Made by a program: the position numbers and the translations under genes. A DNA stretch of 64,000 bases from Phocaeicola barnesiae DSM 18169 = JCM 13652 (lineage in GTDB: Bacteria > Bacteroidota > Bacteroidia > Bacteroidales > Bacteroidaceae): NCBI RefSeq assembly GCF_000374585.1, contig NZ_KB894644.1, positions 1 to 64,000 of the forward strand. Direction: 5' to 3'. Positions 17,639 to 26,292 of this stretch are shown in pieces. Within the stretch, counting starts at the first letter, position 1. Every line of letters begins with the position of its first letter. The notes below the pieces were generated by a model, which made no database searches, was not told the origin of the DNA, and saw nothing but the letters and a program-made list of their open reading frames with translations.

Positions 17639-18637
17639 ATGAGTATCAGAAAAGTAATGATGATGTTTGCCCTTATGACGGGCATTGTCTGTGCAGGACA
17701 CGCACAGGAAGTGAAAAACGACAGCACCGCCACCACGAAGGCGGAGGAGCTGAAACTGGTAAAGGACGTCTATCCGCAGACGGAGGAGGACGGCGACCTG
17801 TATCACGGACTGACCAGAAAACTGATGTTTGACCGCATGATACCGCCGCACGGTCTGGAGGTCACGTATGACAAGACGGTGCATATCCTGTTTCCCTCGG
17901 CAGTGCGCTATGTGGACTTGGGCTCGCCCAACCTCATAGCGGGCAAGGCTGACGGTGCGGAGAACGTCATCCGCGTGAAGGCGACGGTAAGGAACTTCCG
18001 CACGGAGACGAACATGAGCGTCATCACGGAGGACGGGTCCTACTATTCGTTCAACGTGAAATACGCCGACGAACCGCTGCTGCTCAACGTGGAGATGAAG
18101 GACTTCATCCATGACGGCAGCACGGTGAACCGCCCAAACAACGCGCAGGAAATCTATCTGAAGGAACTGGGAAGCGAAAGCCCCATGCTGGTGCATCTCA
18201 TCATGAAGTCGCTGCACAAGGAGAACAAGCGCAAGGTGAAGCACATCGGCTGCAAGCGTTTCGGCATCCAGTATCTGCTGAAAGGGATATATGTCCACAA
18301 CGACCTGCTGTACCTGCACACGGAGATAAAGAACCAGAGCAACGTGCCGTTTGACGTGGACTACATCACGTTCAAGATTGTGGACAAGAAGGTGGCGAAA
18401 CGAACCGCCATCCAGGAACAGGTGCTGTTTCCGCTCCGCGCGTACAACTATGCGGTGCGTGTGGCCGGGAAAAAGTCCGAGCGCACGGTGTTCTGCCTGC
18501 AGAAGTTCACCATCCCCGACGGCAAGCAGCTGGTGGTGGAAATGAACGAGAAGAACGGCGGGCGTCACCAGACGTTCACCGTGGAGAACGAAGACCTGGT
18601 ACAGGCTGAAACCATCAACGAACTGCGTGTACGATGA
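17639..18637 (+). CDS. traN: TraN, DUF4138 outer-membrane channel component (VirB9-like)
   Basis: A 332-residue exported protein with a signal peptide cut near GHAQ (residues 19-22) and a mainly beta structure (THILFPSAVRYVDLGSPNLI-type strands from about residue 80). It is the DUF4138/TraN family, the CTn counterpart of VirB9. It has the conserved 13-mer leader. Its stop overlaps the traO start (ATGA). Confidence 0.87.
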   Translation: MSIRKVMMMFALMTGIVCAGHAQEVKNDSTATTKAEELKLVKDVYPQTEEDGDLYHGLTRKLMFDRMIPPHGLEVTYDKTVHILFPSAVRYVDLGSPNLIAGKADGAENVIRVKATVRNFRTETNMSVITEDGSYYSFNVKYADEPLLLNVEMKDFIHDGSTVNRPNNAQEIYLKELGSESPMLVHLIMKSLHKENKRKVKHIGCKRFGIQYLLKGIYVHNDLLYLHTEIKNQSNVPFDVDYITFKIVDKKVAKRTAIQEQVLFPLRAYNYAVRVAGKKSERTVFCLQKFTIPDGKQLVVEMNEKNGGRHQTFTVENEDLVQAETINELRVR

Positions 18638-19191
18638 AAGGCAAGGCGGTGTTTTTAGCAATGCTTCTGTCCGTCCTTCTTGCAGGACGGGCGGAAGCCC
18701 AGCGATGCCTGCCGAAGATGCGGGGCATTGAGATGAAAGCCGGGATGACCGGGGCGGACGGCTACTGGCTGGGAGCTGCACTGTCAAGCTATGCAAGGGG
18801 CGGCAACAAATGGGTGTACGGAGCAGAATACCTGCAGACCAATCATCCGTACAGGAGCGTGAATGTTCCCGTGGTACAGTTCACGGCGGAAGGCGGTTTC
18901 TACTACAACTTCCTGTCGGATGTGAAAAAGACGGTGTTCTTCTACGCGGGGGCGTCAGCCCTTGCCGGATACGAGACGGTAAACTGGGGAGAAAGGACGC
19001 TGTATGACGGAGCAAGGCTGAACAACAGGGCCGGCTTCGTCTATGGCTGCGCCGCTACGCTGGACATGGAGCTGTATCTTGCGGACTTCATCGCACTGAC
19101 GGCTTCGGTAAGGGAGCGTTTCCTATGGGGCGGCAGTACGGGTGTGTGCCGCACGGAGTACGGGATAGGTATAAAGTTCATTATCAACTGA
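18634..19191 (+). CDS. traO: TraO, outer-membrane conjugation protein
   Basis: A 185-residue protein with a cleavable signal (ending near RAEAQ) and a beta-barrel-like pattern of alternating aromatic and glycine-rich strands. This is typical of TraO of CTn-type transfer systems. It overlaps traN by four bases. The C-terminus (YGIGIKFIIN) has the final-strand look of an outer-membrane protein. Confidence 0.82.
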   Translation: MKGKAVFLAMLLSVLLAGRAEAQRCLPKMRGIEMKAGMTGADGYWLGAALSSYARGGNKWVYGAEYLQTNHPYRSVNVPVVQFTAEGGFYYNFLSDVKKTVFFYAGASALAGYETVNWGERTLYDGARLNNRAGFVYGCAATLDMELYLADFIALTASVRERFLWGGSTGVCRTEYGIGIKFIIN

Positions 19192-19199
19192 CGGCAATC

Positions 19200-20093
19200 A
19201 TGAAAAGGGAAGCGATAAAAAAGGAATGGCATGTACCGGAGAAGTACCATGCCCAGGTACGGGAAAAGCCGGAGACTTTCTATAACGTTCCGCACGAATA
19301 CCGCAGCCCGCAGCTTTGTCTGGAGGCGGTGCGCGGATGGGGATACAATCTGGGAATAGTGCCGGAAGAAATGAAGACACGCGAGATGTGCCGGGAAGCG
19401 TTCAACGCCAATCCCGACCTCGATTACGGGCATTGCGCCATCATCGGCTTCATGCCTTTTGCGGACGTGGTACTCGAATGCCTGAAAGACTCCGCCGGAG
19501 GAACGGACATGACGGATCTTGCGGCAACTGTCCGTCCGGAAGTCATGGACAGGGAGATTGCCGGTTTTCTTGTCGGGAAGGACGGGCACTGCCTGCAGTA
19601 TGTACCCGTGCACCTGCAGACGGAAGAGCTTGCGCTGATGGCAGTCAGGACATCGGGGAATGCGGTGCTGCTGCACCGCAGCGTACGTGAGGACATCAAA
19701 ACGGAAAAGGTCTATATGGCAGGTATGGAAGAAGGCTGTTTCCAGTCGTTCCTGCATATCCCGCCGGACAGACGCACGCCGGAAATATGCCTCGTGGCGG
19801 AAAAGCTGTATCCGGACGTGGTACGGGCAAGGCCGGACTCCATACCGGAGGCGGTCAGGAACGGATGCAACATATATACGCTGGGGAATCTGCTGGAAAA
19901 GGCCTGCGGTGAGAGATTCGATGCAGGTACGGTAAAGCGGGTCTATGAAGGCAAGCCGCTGCGGGTGAAGCAGTTCACCACACCGACAGGAGTGATGAAT
20001 GATACGGTTATCCGCTTCTCGAAGGAGAACAGCCGGTTCCAGTATGACCAGCCTCATAAGAACAGGATGATAAAACGGGGGATGAAGCCATGA
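19200..20093 (+). CDS. DUF4116-like repeat protein in the tra operon
   Basis: A 297-residue soluble protein built from degenerate helical repeats of the form T-x-E-x-C-x-x-A, for example YRSPQLCLEAVRGWGYNLGI near residues 37-56 and RRTPEICLVAEKLYPDVVRA further on. These resemble DUF4116 repeats. The start is the ATG at 19200 (MKREAIKKEWHVPEK), 9 nt after traO. An upstream in-frame ATG lies within traO and is unlikely. The stop overlaps the next start (ATGA). Function is unknown; it may be a regulator or scaffold in the operon. Confidence 0.65.
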   Translation: MKREAIKKEWHVPEKYHAQVREKPETFYNVPHEYRSPQLCLEAVRGWGYNLGIVPEEMKTREMCREAFNANPDLDYGHCAIIGFMPFADVVLECLKDSAGGTDMTDLAATVRPEVMDREIAGFLVGKDGHCLQYVPVHLQTEELALMAVRTSGNAVLLHRSVREDIKTEKVYMAGMEEGCFQSFLHIPPDRRTPEICLVAEKLYPDVVRARPDSIPEAVRNGCNIYTLGNLLEKACGERFDAGTVKRVYEGKPLRVKQFTTPTGVMNDTVIRFSKENSRFQYDQPHKNRMIKRGMKP

Positions 20094-21013
20094 GTACGGA
20101 AACGGAAATAGACAGAATGAAGAGGATACCGATTGAGGAGTTCCTCGCACGGCTGGGTCATTCGCCCGTGCAGCGCAGGACAAACGCGCTGTGGTACAAG
20201 GCTCCGTACAGGGAGGAACGCACGGCGTCGTTCAAGGTGAACATGGAGCGAAACCTGTGGTATGACTACGGGCTGGGCAAGGGCGGCAATATCTTCGCCC
20301 TTGCCGGGGAGTTCATCCATTGTGCCGATTTCCTCTCGCAGGTAAGGTATGTGGCGGAAGTGGCGGGTATGCCGCTGCCGGAAAAGAAGGTGTACCACCC
20401 ATGCGAAGTGAGGCAGCCGGTAGAGCCGTCCTTCGAGGACGTGGAGCTGATGCCGCTCCAGAACCGGGCGCTGCTCAGCTACATGCAGGAAAGGGGCATA
20501 TCGTCGGGGGTGGCCATCGGCGGATGCAGGGAGATACACTACACCACACACGGGAAGCGGTATTTTGCCGTGGCATTCGGTAACGGAGGGGGCGGCTATG
20601 AGATACGCAACCGCTTCTTCAAGGGATGCCTGCCGCCCAAGGATGTGACACTGCTGGCTTACGGTTCTGCAAGCTGCAACCTGTACGAGGGGTTCATGGA
20701 CTATCTGTCGGCACGTGTGCTTGGAATTGGAAACGGTGAAGACCACCTCGTGCTGAACTCGGTGTCGAACCTGACGAAGGCATACAGGCATCTGGACGGT
20801 TACGGGAAGCTGCAATGTCACTTTGACAATGATGAAGCCGGACGGAGGACGCTGGAAGCCCTGCGTACACGGTACGGCGGAAAGGTGACGGACTGCTCCG
20901 GACTGTACGGCGGCTGCAAGGACCTGAACGACTATCTGCAAAAGACGCTTGCCGAAAGGCAGACATGGCGGGAAAACGAAAAGAAAGGAAAAAACAACGG
21001 AATAAAATTATAA
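20090..21013 (+). CDS. traP: TraP, primase-like protein (CHC2/Toprim), zinc cysteines absent
   Basis: A 307-residue DnaG-like protein. Residues about 15-95 match the zinc-binding primase domain in fold (WYKAPYREERTASFKVN; LWYDYGLGKGGNIFALAGEF), but the positions of the usual Cys/His zinc ligands are occupied by other residues. The C-terminal half holds a Toprim-like region (YEGFMDYLSA; HFDNDEAG). It would prime the transferred strand or act in replication of the element. It overlaps the preceding gene, and its stop overlaps the traQ start (TAATG). Confidence 0.82.
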   Translation: MSTETEIDRMKRIPIEEFLARLGHSPVQRRTNALWYKAPYREERTASFKVNMERNLWYDYGLGKGGNIFALAGEFIHCADFLSQVRYVAEVAGMPLPEKKVYHPCEVRQPVEPSFEDVELMPLQNRALLSYMQERGISSGVAIGGCREIHYTTHGKRYFAVAFGNGGGGYEIRNRFFKGCLPPKDVTLLAYGSASCNLYEGFMDYLSARVLGIGNGEDHLVLNSVSNLTKAYRHLDGYGKLQCHFDNDEAGRRTLEALRTRYGGKVTDCSGLYGGCKDLNDYLQKTLAERQTWRENEKKGKNNGIKL

Positions 21014-21537
21014 TGATTATGGACATGAACAGACTTAAAGATGGAATAAGAGAAAAGGTAAATACAGTAAAAATGCTGGCAGTCTTCTGCGCCGGACTGC
21101 TTTCTATCGGCATGACGGCCTGCGATGATGGGCTGGACGTGACGCAGGCTTATCCGTTTACGGTGGAAACGATGCCCGTACCGAAGGAGCTGGCAAAGGG
21201 TGAAACGGCGGAAATCCGCTGCGAACTGGTGCGTGAGGGCGAGTTTGACGGGGCGGTCTATACCATCCGATATTTCCAGTTTGACGGCAAAGGTACGCTG
21301 AAGCTCGACAACGGGCTGGTGTTCCAGCCCAACGACCGTTATCTGCTGGAGAACGAGAAGTTCCGCCTGTACTACACATCGGAGTGTGACGAGTCACAGA
21401 GCCTGACCATTACGGTGGAGGACAATTTCGGGAACTCTTTTGAATGGGAAACGGACTTCAACAACGATTCGGATGCGGAAGAGGCTCCCTCCGGAAACGA
21501 TACGCTGAATACGGTGAAAGGAGGTGTCTATCAGTAA
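21013..21537 (+). CDS. traQ: TraQ, DUF3872 lipoprotein
   Basis: A 174-residue predicted lipoprotein. The lipobox IGMTAC is followed by DDGLDVTQAYPFTVETMPVP, the signature of TraQ/DUF3872. The body is Ig-like and beta-rich. The ATG at 21013 overlaps the traP stop. An in-frame start further upstream lies inside traP and was not used. The protein is envelope-anchored and needed for transfer in related elements. Confidence 0.85.
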   Translation: MIMDMNRLKDGIREKVNTVKMLAVFCAGLLSIGMTACDDGLDVTQAYPFTVETMPVPKELAKGETAEIRCELVREGEFDGAVYTIRYFQFDGKGTLKLDNGLVFQPNDRYLLENEKFRLYYTSECDESQSLTITVEDNFGNSFEWETDFNNDSDAEEAPSGNDTLNTVKGGVYQ

Positions 21538-21544
21538 GGGGGTA

Positions 21545-22063
21545 ATGAAAAGGCTGCTTGCCCCGGCGGTGCTGGCGGTTGCATTTTCCGCCAGCCTGCC
21601 GGCGCAGAATACGGGTACGGTTGGGACACCCGCCTCGTTCAAAGATGAAGCGAAGGCCGGGTTAGCCGTCGAGCTGATTAAGAAATACGAGGGACTCCAT
21701 GACCGTTCTGATTATCCGTACTACGGTTACGGACATTGTAAACTTCCGGGAGAGGAACTGTCCTATGATATGACGGAGGCGGAAGCGGAAAAACTGCTGA
21801 TAAGGGATTTGGAGAAGCGTTACAGGTTGTTCAGCAAGTATGGGAAAGATGCCCTGATCCTGACCGTACTCAGCTACAATGTGGGTCACGGAACTCTGCT
21901 CGGATATGGGAAACACCCGAAAAGCCGTCTGCTGAAAAAGCTGGAAGCCGGTGACAGGGACATCTATAAGGAGTATATATCCTACTGCCACTACAAGGGG
22001 CGGAAAATCCGCTCGATAGAGCGGCGACGGAAAATGGAGTTTTTGCTGCTGTATGAGAGATGA
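21545..22063 (+). CDS. Lysozyme-like muramidase (GH24-type) of the transfer operon
   Basis: A 172-residue exported protein. A signal peptide (MKRLLAPAVLAVAFSASLPA) is followed by a phage-type lysozyme domain (LIKKYEGLHDRSDYPYYGYGH; SYNVGHG). The Glu in KKYEG fits the catalytic acid. Such enzymes open peptidoglycan locally for channel assembly. I chose the ATG at 21545; an in-frame GTG at 21524 lies inside traQ directly against an AAGGAGG sequence. It is the last gene of the rightward operon and is followed by a terminator. Confidence 0.8.
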   Translation: MKRLLAPAVLAVAFSASLPAQNTGTVGTPASFKDEAKAGLAVELIKKYEGLHDRSDYPYYGYGHCKLPGEELSYDMTEAEAEKLLIRDLEKRYRLFSKYGKDALILTVLSYNVGHGTLLGYGKHPKSRLLKKLEAGDRDIYKEYISYCHYKGRKIRSIERRRKMEFLLLYER

Positions 22064-22076
22064 AAAAAGAAAGAAT

Positions 22077-22109
22077 GACAGAGATTAAGCGTTTCTCTGT
22101 CGCTTTTTT
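22077..22109 (+). terminator. Terminator of the tra operon
   Basis: Arms GACAGAGA (22077-22084) and TCTCTGTC (22094-22101) flank a short loop and are followed by GCTTTTTTC. It ends the traA-to-lysozyme transcript and separates it from AT-rich cargo. Confidence 0.75.
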
Positions 22110-22165
22110 CATATCTTTACGCCTTAAAAGAATATAAAATCAAAATCTATTTATAAATAATCAAA

Positions 22166-22834
22166 ATGAACAATATTGTTAAACCATTTGAAGAAACATT
22201 CAAAAGTAAAGATGCATATGATTTAGTTGCTGATGCTGGAGATATAGCTATGGATGCTATTATTGATGATGGTGTATTAGATGGTGTACCTATAATAGGG
22301 GCAATAAAAGGACTGTACAAGGTAACTAAAAACTATCAAACTTTTCGGCTTATGAAAAAAATTCATAGGTTTATTTTTATTACTCATGATACCACTATAG
22401 AAGAGCGTATGAACTTCATATCTGAATATACTGAAAAAAATAAAGAAGATGGTTGTGAAGTATTATTAGCCTTATTAGACCGATTAGATAATACTAATAA
22501 AGTTAATATTTTAACTAATTTAATGAAAGCGAAAATTAAGGAAGAAATAAGTATAGAAGATTTTATTCGTTTATGTGCTGTGTTAGAGCGTATTCCATTT
22601 TCTGACATAAATGAACTGCAAAAATATAAAGAGGATTATTATGAAAATGGTTCTACTGATATTTTATTAAGTGCAGGTGTGTTATCTAACACTGTTATAG
22701 ATGCCAATGATACAAATAAATATCGTCTTAATTCTTTGGGAGTTATGTTACTTAAACATGGATTGCAACAGGACGTTGATGTTGAGATTAAAGATTCAAC
22801 TCATTTGTCCGATTTCGATTGGCATGAAATGTAA
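22166..22834 (+). CDS. Unrecognised AT-rich cargo protein
   Basis: A 222-residue protein in very AT-rich DNA immediately after the tra terminator, so probably transcribed on its own. The N-terminal third has a Gly/Val/Ile segment (DGVLDGVPIIGAIKGLYKVT, residues 33-52) that may be a short membrane or amphipathic stretch. The rest is helical and acidic. I do not recognise a family. Its composition differs sharply from the GC-rich operon, suggesting a separate acquisition. A defence or exclusion role is possible but unsupported by motifs. Confidence 0.6.
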   Translation: MNNIVKPFEETFKSKDAYDLVADAGDIAMDAIIDDGVLDGVPIIGAIKGLYKVTKNYQTFRLMKKIHRFIFITHDTTIEERMNFISEYTEKNKEDGCEVLLALLDRLDNTNKVNILTNLMKAKIKEEISIEDFIRLCAVLERIPFSDINELQKYKEDYYENGSTDILLSAGVLSNTVIDANDTNKYRLNSLGVMLLKHGLQQDVDVEIKDSTHLSDFDWHEM

Positions 22835-22875
22835 AAACAAATGCTATTCGAGAATATGGAACAGCGGTTTCTTTG

Positions 22876-22916
22876 CTACTTTCTTTGTCCGCCTTCTGCT
22901 CACCGAAAGAAAGTAG
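22876..22916. repeat. Perfect 11-bp inverted repeat
   Basis: CTACTTTCTTT (22876-22886) and AAAGAAAGTAG (22906-22916) pair with a 19-nt loop. It lies between convergent transcripts, with no T-run on either side. It may slow or end transcription, or be a recombination scar. Confidence 0.4.
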
Positions 22917-22937
22917 GGCGGCTCTCGCCGCCTCTGC

Positions 22938-23243
22938 CTAAAGTCGGGTGTAAAGTCCCGTTACATCCGTGAAAATCTGCTGGAGCATATCAAAGTACAC
23001 TCCCTCGTATTTGGCTATCTCCTTGACCCTGATGTCCGCATACTTCGTCAGTGTCTGACGATAGAAATACATGGTGTATGTATCCGTGTCCTCATCCAAT
23101 ATGATTTTCAGTCTGTTGGCTGACGTCTTGTTCCTTGCAAGGCTCATTTGTAGTCCGTTGCCCAAATTGATATAGTTACGGCTTCCCGTCATGACGGTAA
23201 ATCCATGACCGCCCAACTGCTGTAAGATTGTATTCGCTATCAT
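22938..23243 (-). CDS. Conserved-looking ICE protein of unknown function
   Basis: A 101-residue soluble protein (MIANTILQQLGGHGFTVMTG) with alternating strand and helix pattern and a YFYRQ...YADIRV core. Compact proteins of this kind are common in the leftward accessory block of Bacteroides CTns. It is the last gene of the leftward set 27224-22938. The function is unknown. Confidence 0.65.
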   Translation of the reverse strand: MIANTILQQLGGHGFTVMTGSRNYINLGNGLQMSLARNKTSANRLKIILDEDTDTYTMYFYRQTLTKYADIRVKEIAKYEGVYFDMLQQIFTDVTGLYTRL

Positions 23244-23296
23244 CTGTATATGAATTTAAGTTATTGTCAATGGGTGGCTTTTGCCACCCGATTTTT

Positions 23297-23500
23297 TTAT
23301 ACGTTCATGCTCTGCCTTATATGTTCCAATGTGCGCTCGGCAATGGGTCGTGTTTCCTCCGTCCAAAGGTCATAGTCATGTACGGATATTCCCACACTCT
23401 GCAAGTCACGTATATAGCCGGACACATAATCTCCCGTAGGGAGGTAAACGAACTGCATCCATGTGTCCCTGCTGTCTGTCAATATAAAATAGTATTTCAT
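23297..23500 (-). CDS. Small hypothetical protein
   Basis: A 67-residue soluble protein (MKYYFILTDSRDTWMQFVYL) in the leftward ICE block. It has no recognisable domain. Spacing to its neighbours is 50-60 nt, and GC content is like the adjacent genes. Confidence 0.55.
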   Translation of the reverse strand: MKYYFILTDSRDTWMQFVYLPTGDYVSGYIRDLQSVGISVHDYDLWTEETRPIAERTLEHIRQSMNV

Positions 23501-23562
23501 GCTCTTTCTGTTTTATGGATTATCTGTTTCGGGTGCGGGCGGTATTGTGTACCGCCACACCT

Positions 23563-23802
23563 TTAGTATTCTTTCATTTCGGCAATGGGGGTATATTTTC
23601 TGAGCCATTCCACCACATGCACCATGTTGTATTCGGAAGTGATGACTGCCGTATGTTCGTTTATCGGGGTCATTCTTGTACTTTCGTAGCTCTCTATCCA
23701 TTCCTTTAATGTTGCCACATCACAAGTATCGGTACACATCATATCCAAAATTCTGATAGGGTCGCTGAATGTCACAATCAAAGTATCATAGTATGCTGTC
23801 AT
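23563..23802 (-). CDS. Small hypothetical protein
   Basis: A 79-residue protein beginning MTAYYDTLIVTFSDPIRILD. The ATG at 23802 is preceded by AAGGAGG at good spacing, which favours it over an in-frame ATG 9 codons upstream. The start overlaps the end of the DUF3873 gene, indicating coupling. No domain recognised. Confidence 0.6.
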   Translation of the reverse strand: MTAYYDTLIVTFSDPIRILDMMCTDTCDVATLKEWIESYESTRMTPINEHTAVITSEYNMVHVVEWLRKYTPIAEMKEY

Positions 23803-24029
23803 AATCTGTCCTCCTTTCCTTTTATCCATTCGTCACGCAAGTGTCTGCACTCCTCCAATGTTGGTCTCACGCAGGAGAAAAGTTCTCCGTCCGTGTGTCG
23901 GTAGTCATACTGGAAAAGGGGTGTTCTTTTCCGTCTGATAATCGTTTGGTACTTTTCGTACTTTTCAGTACCTGCCGTCTGGCAGGTACTCACTCCGTTG
24001 ATGGTCATTCTTGTTGTCATGGTAGTCAT
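23799..24029 (-). CDS. DUF3873 family protein
   Basis: A 76-residue protein with the DUF3873 pattern: MTINGVSTCQTAGTEKYEKY, then QYDYRHTDGELFSCV and PTLEECRHLRDEW. The family is known mainly from Bacteroidales mobile elements and its function is unknown. It lies in the leftward block and overlaps the next small gene. Confidence 0.72.
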   Translation of the reverse strand: MTTMTTRMTINGVSTCQTAGTEKYEKYQTIIRRKRTPLFQYDYRHTDGELFSCVRPTLEECRHLRDEWIKGKEDRL

Positions 24030-24032
24030 TTA

Positions 24033-24290
24033 TTAAAATTCAACAATCAGCAGTCGGTTCTCCATTACCTTTTCGGGGTCGGTTATCATCCTTTGGGCTA
24101 CCCAAAGGTGATGCGCTCCGAAGCCGTAGGCGAACAGCCTTCCGAAGTTCTCGTTTTCTGAAAGTTTCGCCATTGAATTGCGGATTTCCTTTTCACTGAA
24201 ACTCAAGGACAAGGTGTTTATCAGACTGACAAAGATGTCGGTTACTTTCTCGTCCCATAATATCAGTATGTTTTCTATCTTTATTTCCAT
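24033..24290 (-). CDS. Small hypothetical protein
   Basis: An 85-residue protein starting MEIKIENILILWDEKVTDIF. The ATG at 24290 lies just after the PcfJ gene; a longer in-frame start would overlap PcfJ by 88 nt and is unlikely. It is helix-rich with no known domain and is packed 3 nt before the DUF3873 gene. Confidence 0.55.
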   Translation of the reverse strand: MEIKIENILILWDEKVTDIFVSLINTLSLSFSEKEIRNSMAKLSENENFGRLFAYGFGAHHLWVAQRMITDPEKVMENRLLIVEF

Positions 24291-24316
24291 ATCATGTATA
24301 TTTTGAAGTCTATAAA

Positions 24317-25597
24317 TCAAGCACTCATCCGCTTGCGGATAAGTTCGGCATTGCTCTCTACAAGGCTGATGATGCGGTCGTGGTATTCGGTATTGGAATT
24401 GCATACACCTCTGCTCTGTACCACCTTGAATGTTGTCAGTGAAACCTCCACCGTTTCAATGCGTTTGCCGTCAATGGTTGCAGATAGGATAAGAGAGTCT
24501 GTCCTCTTGTGATAGCTTCCCACACAATGGTGCATCAGTTTTCCTTCAAGTTGCATTTCTGCCACACTCTCAATGACCTTTACAAGAATAAGGTTGTCGG
24601 TAAACACAAGTCCGAAGAACTTGCCTTTGGACTTCAGATAATTTTTTTCGTCCTTGACCAACTGCTCCTTGCGTTGCTCAGCTCTTTCCCTTTCAATCTG
24701 TTCTTCGCGTTTTCTCACAAGTCGGTCATGTGCCTTTTTCAAGTCTGTCGGACAAACATATTTTGGGCAGTGGGTGTCTTTCCCGAAATGTCGGAGCAGT
24801 CTTACAAGGTCACACCACATGGAGGCATCTGCAATATGATAGCCGTTTCGGATACAGATTTTTATGGAGTTCCAATATTCATGTAAATTGATATTTGAAA
24901 TGACGGCATATCTGAACATTTCTGTCTGTCCCACTTTAAGCAATGTTTCCTTTTTGCTGTCCGTCAGAATGGCGGTAAAAAATTCGTATGGGGTCAGTTC
25001 GTGGAATGCTCCCTTGAAGCCGTTTCGCCTTAATTCGGGAATGATGCGCATTGCCGGATAAGTCTTGTATGCGTCTATGTTGTATGCTTTCAGCATCTTG
25101 TTGCTGCGTAAATCCATATCGCTCCATTCAGTCCAAAGGTCATAGTACATCGTGTGCATGGCTCTCAGTCGGGCAATAACTTCAGTCTTTCCGTTTGGGG
25201 CAATCCACCATTGCACCACCTCCCGAATGGAATACTCTGCCTTCTGTCCCACCTTGTATGTTGCTCCTACCATAAAGTAGCGCAACACTTGATAGCCTTT
25301 TCGGGTCGTAATGATTTCATAATATGCGCTGTCCCTGAAAACTCTCTTTCGGGTATCAAGTATTTCAAGTTCCTTTCCGCAATGGGGACAGCTACAGCCA
25401 CATATAGTTTCCGCAAGAGTGTGTCCGCCTTTCCAGCGGTGTCCACATTCCGAACAAGTGATAGTTCCGCCTTTTGTGCGGTAGGCATGATGCTTGAAGC
25501 AATGTTCAAAAGCGTATGCTTTCTGCTTGTCTGTCAGTTCGGGCAGTCCGCTTGACAAACGGACTACCTCTTTCTGTATGCGTGTTCTCGGTTTCAT
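24317..25597 (-). CDS. PcfJ-like protein
   Basis: A 426-residue protein of the PcfJ family, found next to PcfK on conjugative elements. A zinc-ribbon-like region (CSECGHRW and CGCSCPHCGK) lies around residues 45-75. A C-terminal conserved domain (LEGKLMHHCVGSYHKRTDSL) matches the PcfJ core. The ATG at 25597 is one base downstream of the pcfK stop. Role in conjugation is not established. Confidence 0.78.
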   Translation of the reverse strand: MKPRTRIQKEVVRLSSGLPELTDKQKAYAFEHCFKHHAYRTKGGTITCSECGHRWKGGHTLAETICGCSCPHCGKELEILDTRKRVFRDSAYYEIITTRKGYQVLRYFMVGATYKVGQKAEYSIREVVQWWIAPNGKTEVIARLRAMHTMYYDLWTEWSDMDLRSNKMLKAYNIDAYKTYPAMRIIPELRRNGFKGAFHELTPYEFFTAILTDSKKETLLKVGQTEMFRYAVISNINLHEYWNSIKICIRNGYHIADASMWCDLVRLLRHFGKDTHCPKYVCPTDLKKAHDRLVRKREEQIERERAEQRKEQLVKDEKNYLKSKGKFFGLVFTDNLILVKVIESVAEMQLEGKLMHHCVGSYHKRTDSLILSATIDGKRIETVEVSLTTFKVVQSRGVCNSNTEYHDRIISLVESNAELIRKRMSA

Positions 25598-25598
25598 A

Positions 25599-26012
25599 TC
25601 AAAAATCAAATAATGAGGGTTGGACTTGTGTTTCTTTTTTTGCTGTCGGCTTGTTGCGGTTCTGTAGCTTTTGGAGTTCCATCTGCTGATATTGGGCAAC
25701 CGCCTTTCTCCTTGCTTCCTGCTTTTCCTCTTCTGTCAGTTCCACCACATGGTTTACAACTACTTGACATTGTATAGGCTTGCCTACTTCAATCTCGTTT
25801 TCATCGTAATAGTGAATGGCTTGTCCGTAAATCTCTCCGTCTGAAAAGCCGTTGCAACCGCTTTTCTGCACATAGTTCAGAATGTATGTGACACAATCGT
25901 CTATGTTCTTGGCTGGGTTGCGGTAGCTTTTGGAGAATAGTTCATCTTCCGCTGCTCTCTGCTCCAAAAACATCTGTATGGTTCGTTTGAAATGGTCTGT
26001 TCCTTTCATCAT
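25599..26012 (-). CDS. PcfK-like protein
   Basis: A 137-residue protein of the PcfK type (FKRTIQMFLEQRAAEDELFS; NIDDCVTYILNYVQKSGCNG), with a Glu/Lys/Gln-rich helical C-terminus ending in PSLFDF. It is directly upstream of the PcfJ gene with a 1-nt gap, a pairing known from Gram-positive and Bacteroidales conjugative elements. Function is unknown. Confidence 0.75.
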   Translation of the reverse strand: MMKGTDHFKRTIQMFLEQRAAEDELFSKSYRNPAKNIDDCVTYILNYVQKSGCNGFSDGEIYGQAIHYYDENEIEVGKPIQCQVVVNHVVELTEEEKQEARRKAVAQYQQMELQKLQNRNKPTAKKETQVQPSLFDF

Positions 26013-26016
26013 AATC

Positions 26017-26274
26017 TCAAATTTTAGTCGGGTTGTCGCTCAAATAAAGTATCTCGCAATCTTCCACTTCTGTGGGAAGTCCGAAAAGGGGATAATGGGT
26101 GAAATAAGGCTGTGCGTTCCCTTTTTCATCTGTGAGGGGTGAAACATCTTGTACTTGCCATTGCTTCATCCATCTGTCTATTGTTAGAACTTCATCGTCT
26201 GTGAGTGCGGTTGCATCGCCATTGATGATATAGGCTAAACTCCATGTGGGTATCTTTTCCGTTGTCCTGTTCAT
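26017..26274 (-). CDS. Small hypothetical protein
   Basis: An 85-residue acidic protein (IPTWSLAYIINGDATALTDD) with no recognised domain. It lies 4 nt upstream of pcfK in the leftward ICE set, so it is probably co-transcribed. Confidence 0.58.
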   Translation of the reverse strand: MNRTTEKIPTWSLAYIINGDATALTDDEVLTIDRWMKQWQVQDVSPLTDEKGNAQPYFTHYPLFGLPTEVEDCEILYLSDNPTKI

Positions 26275-26292
26275 CTCCGTTTCTTTATGGGG

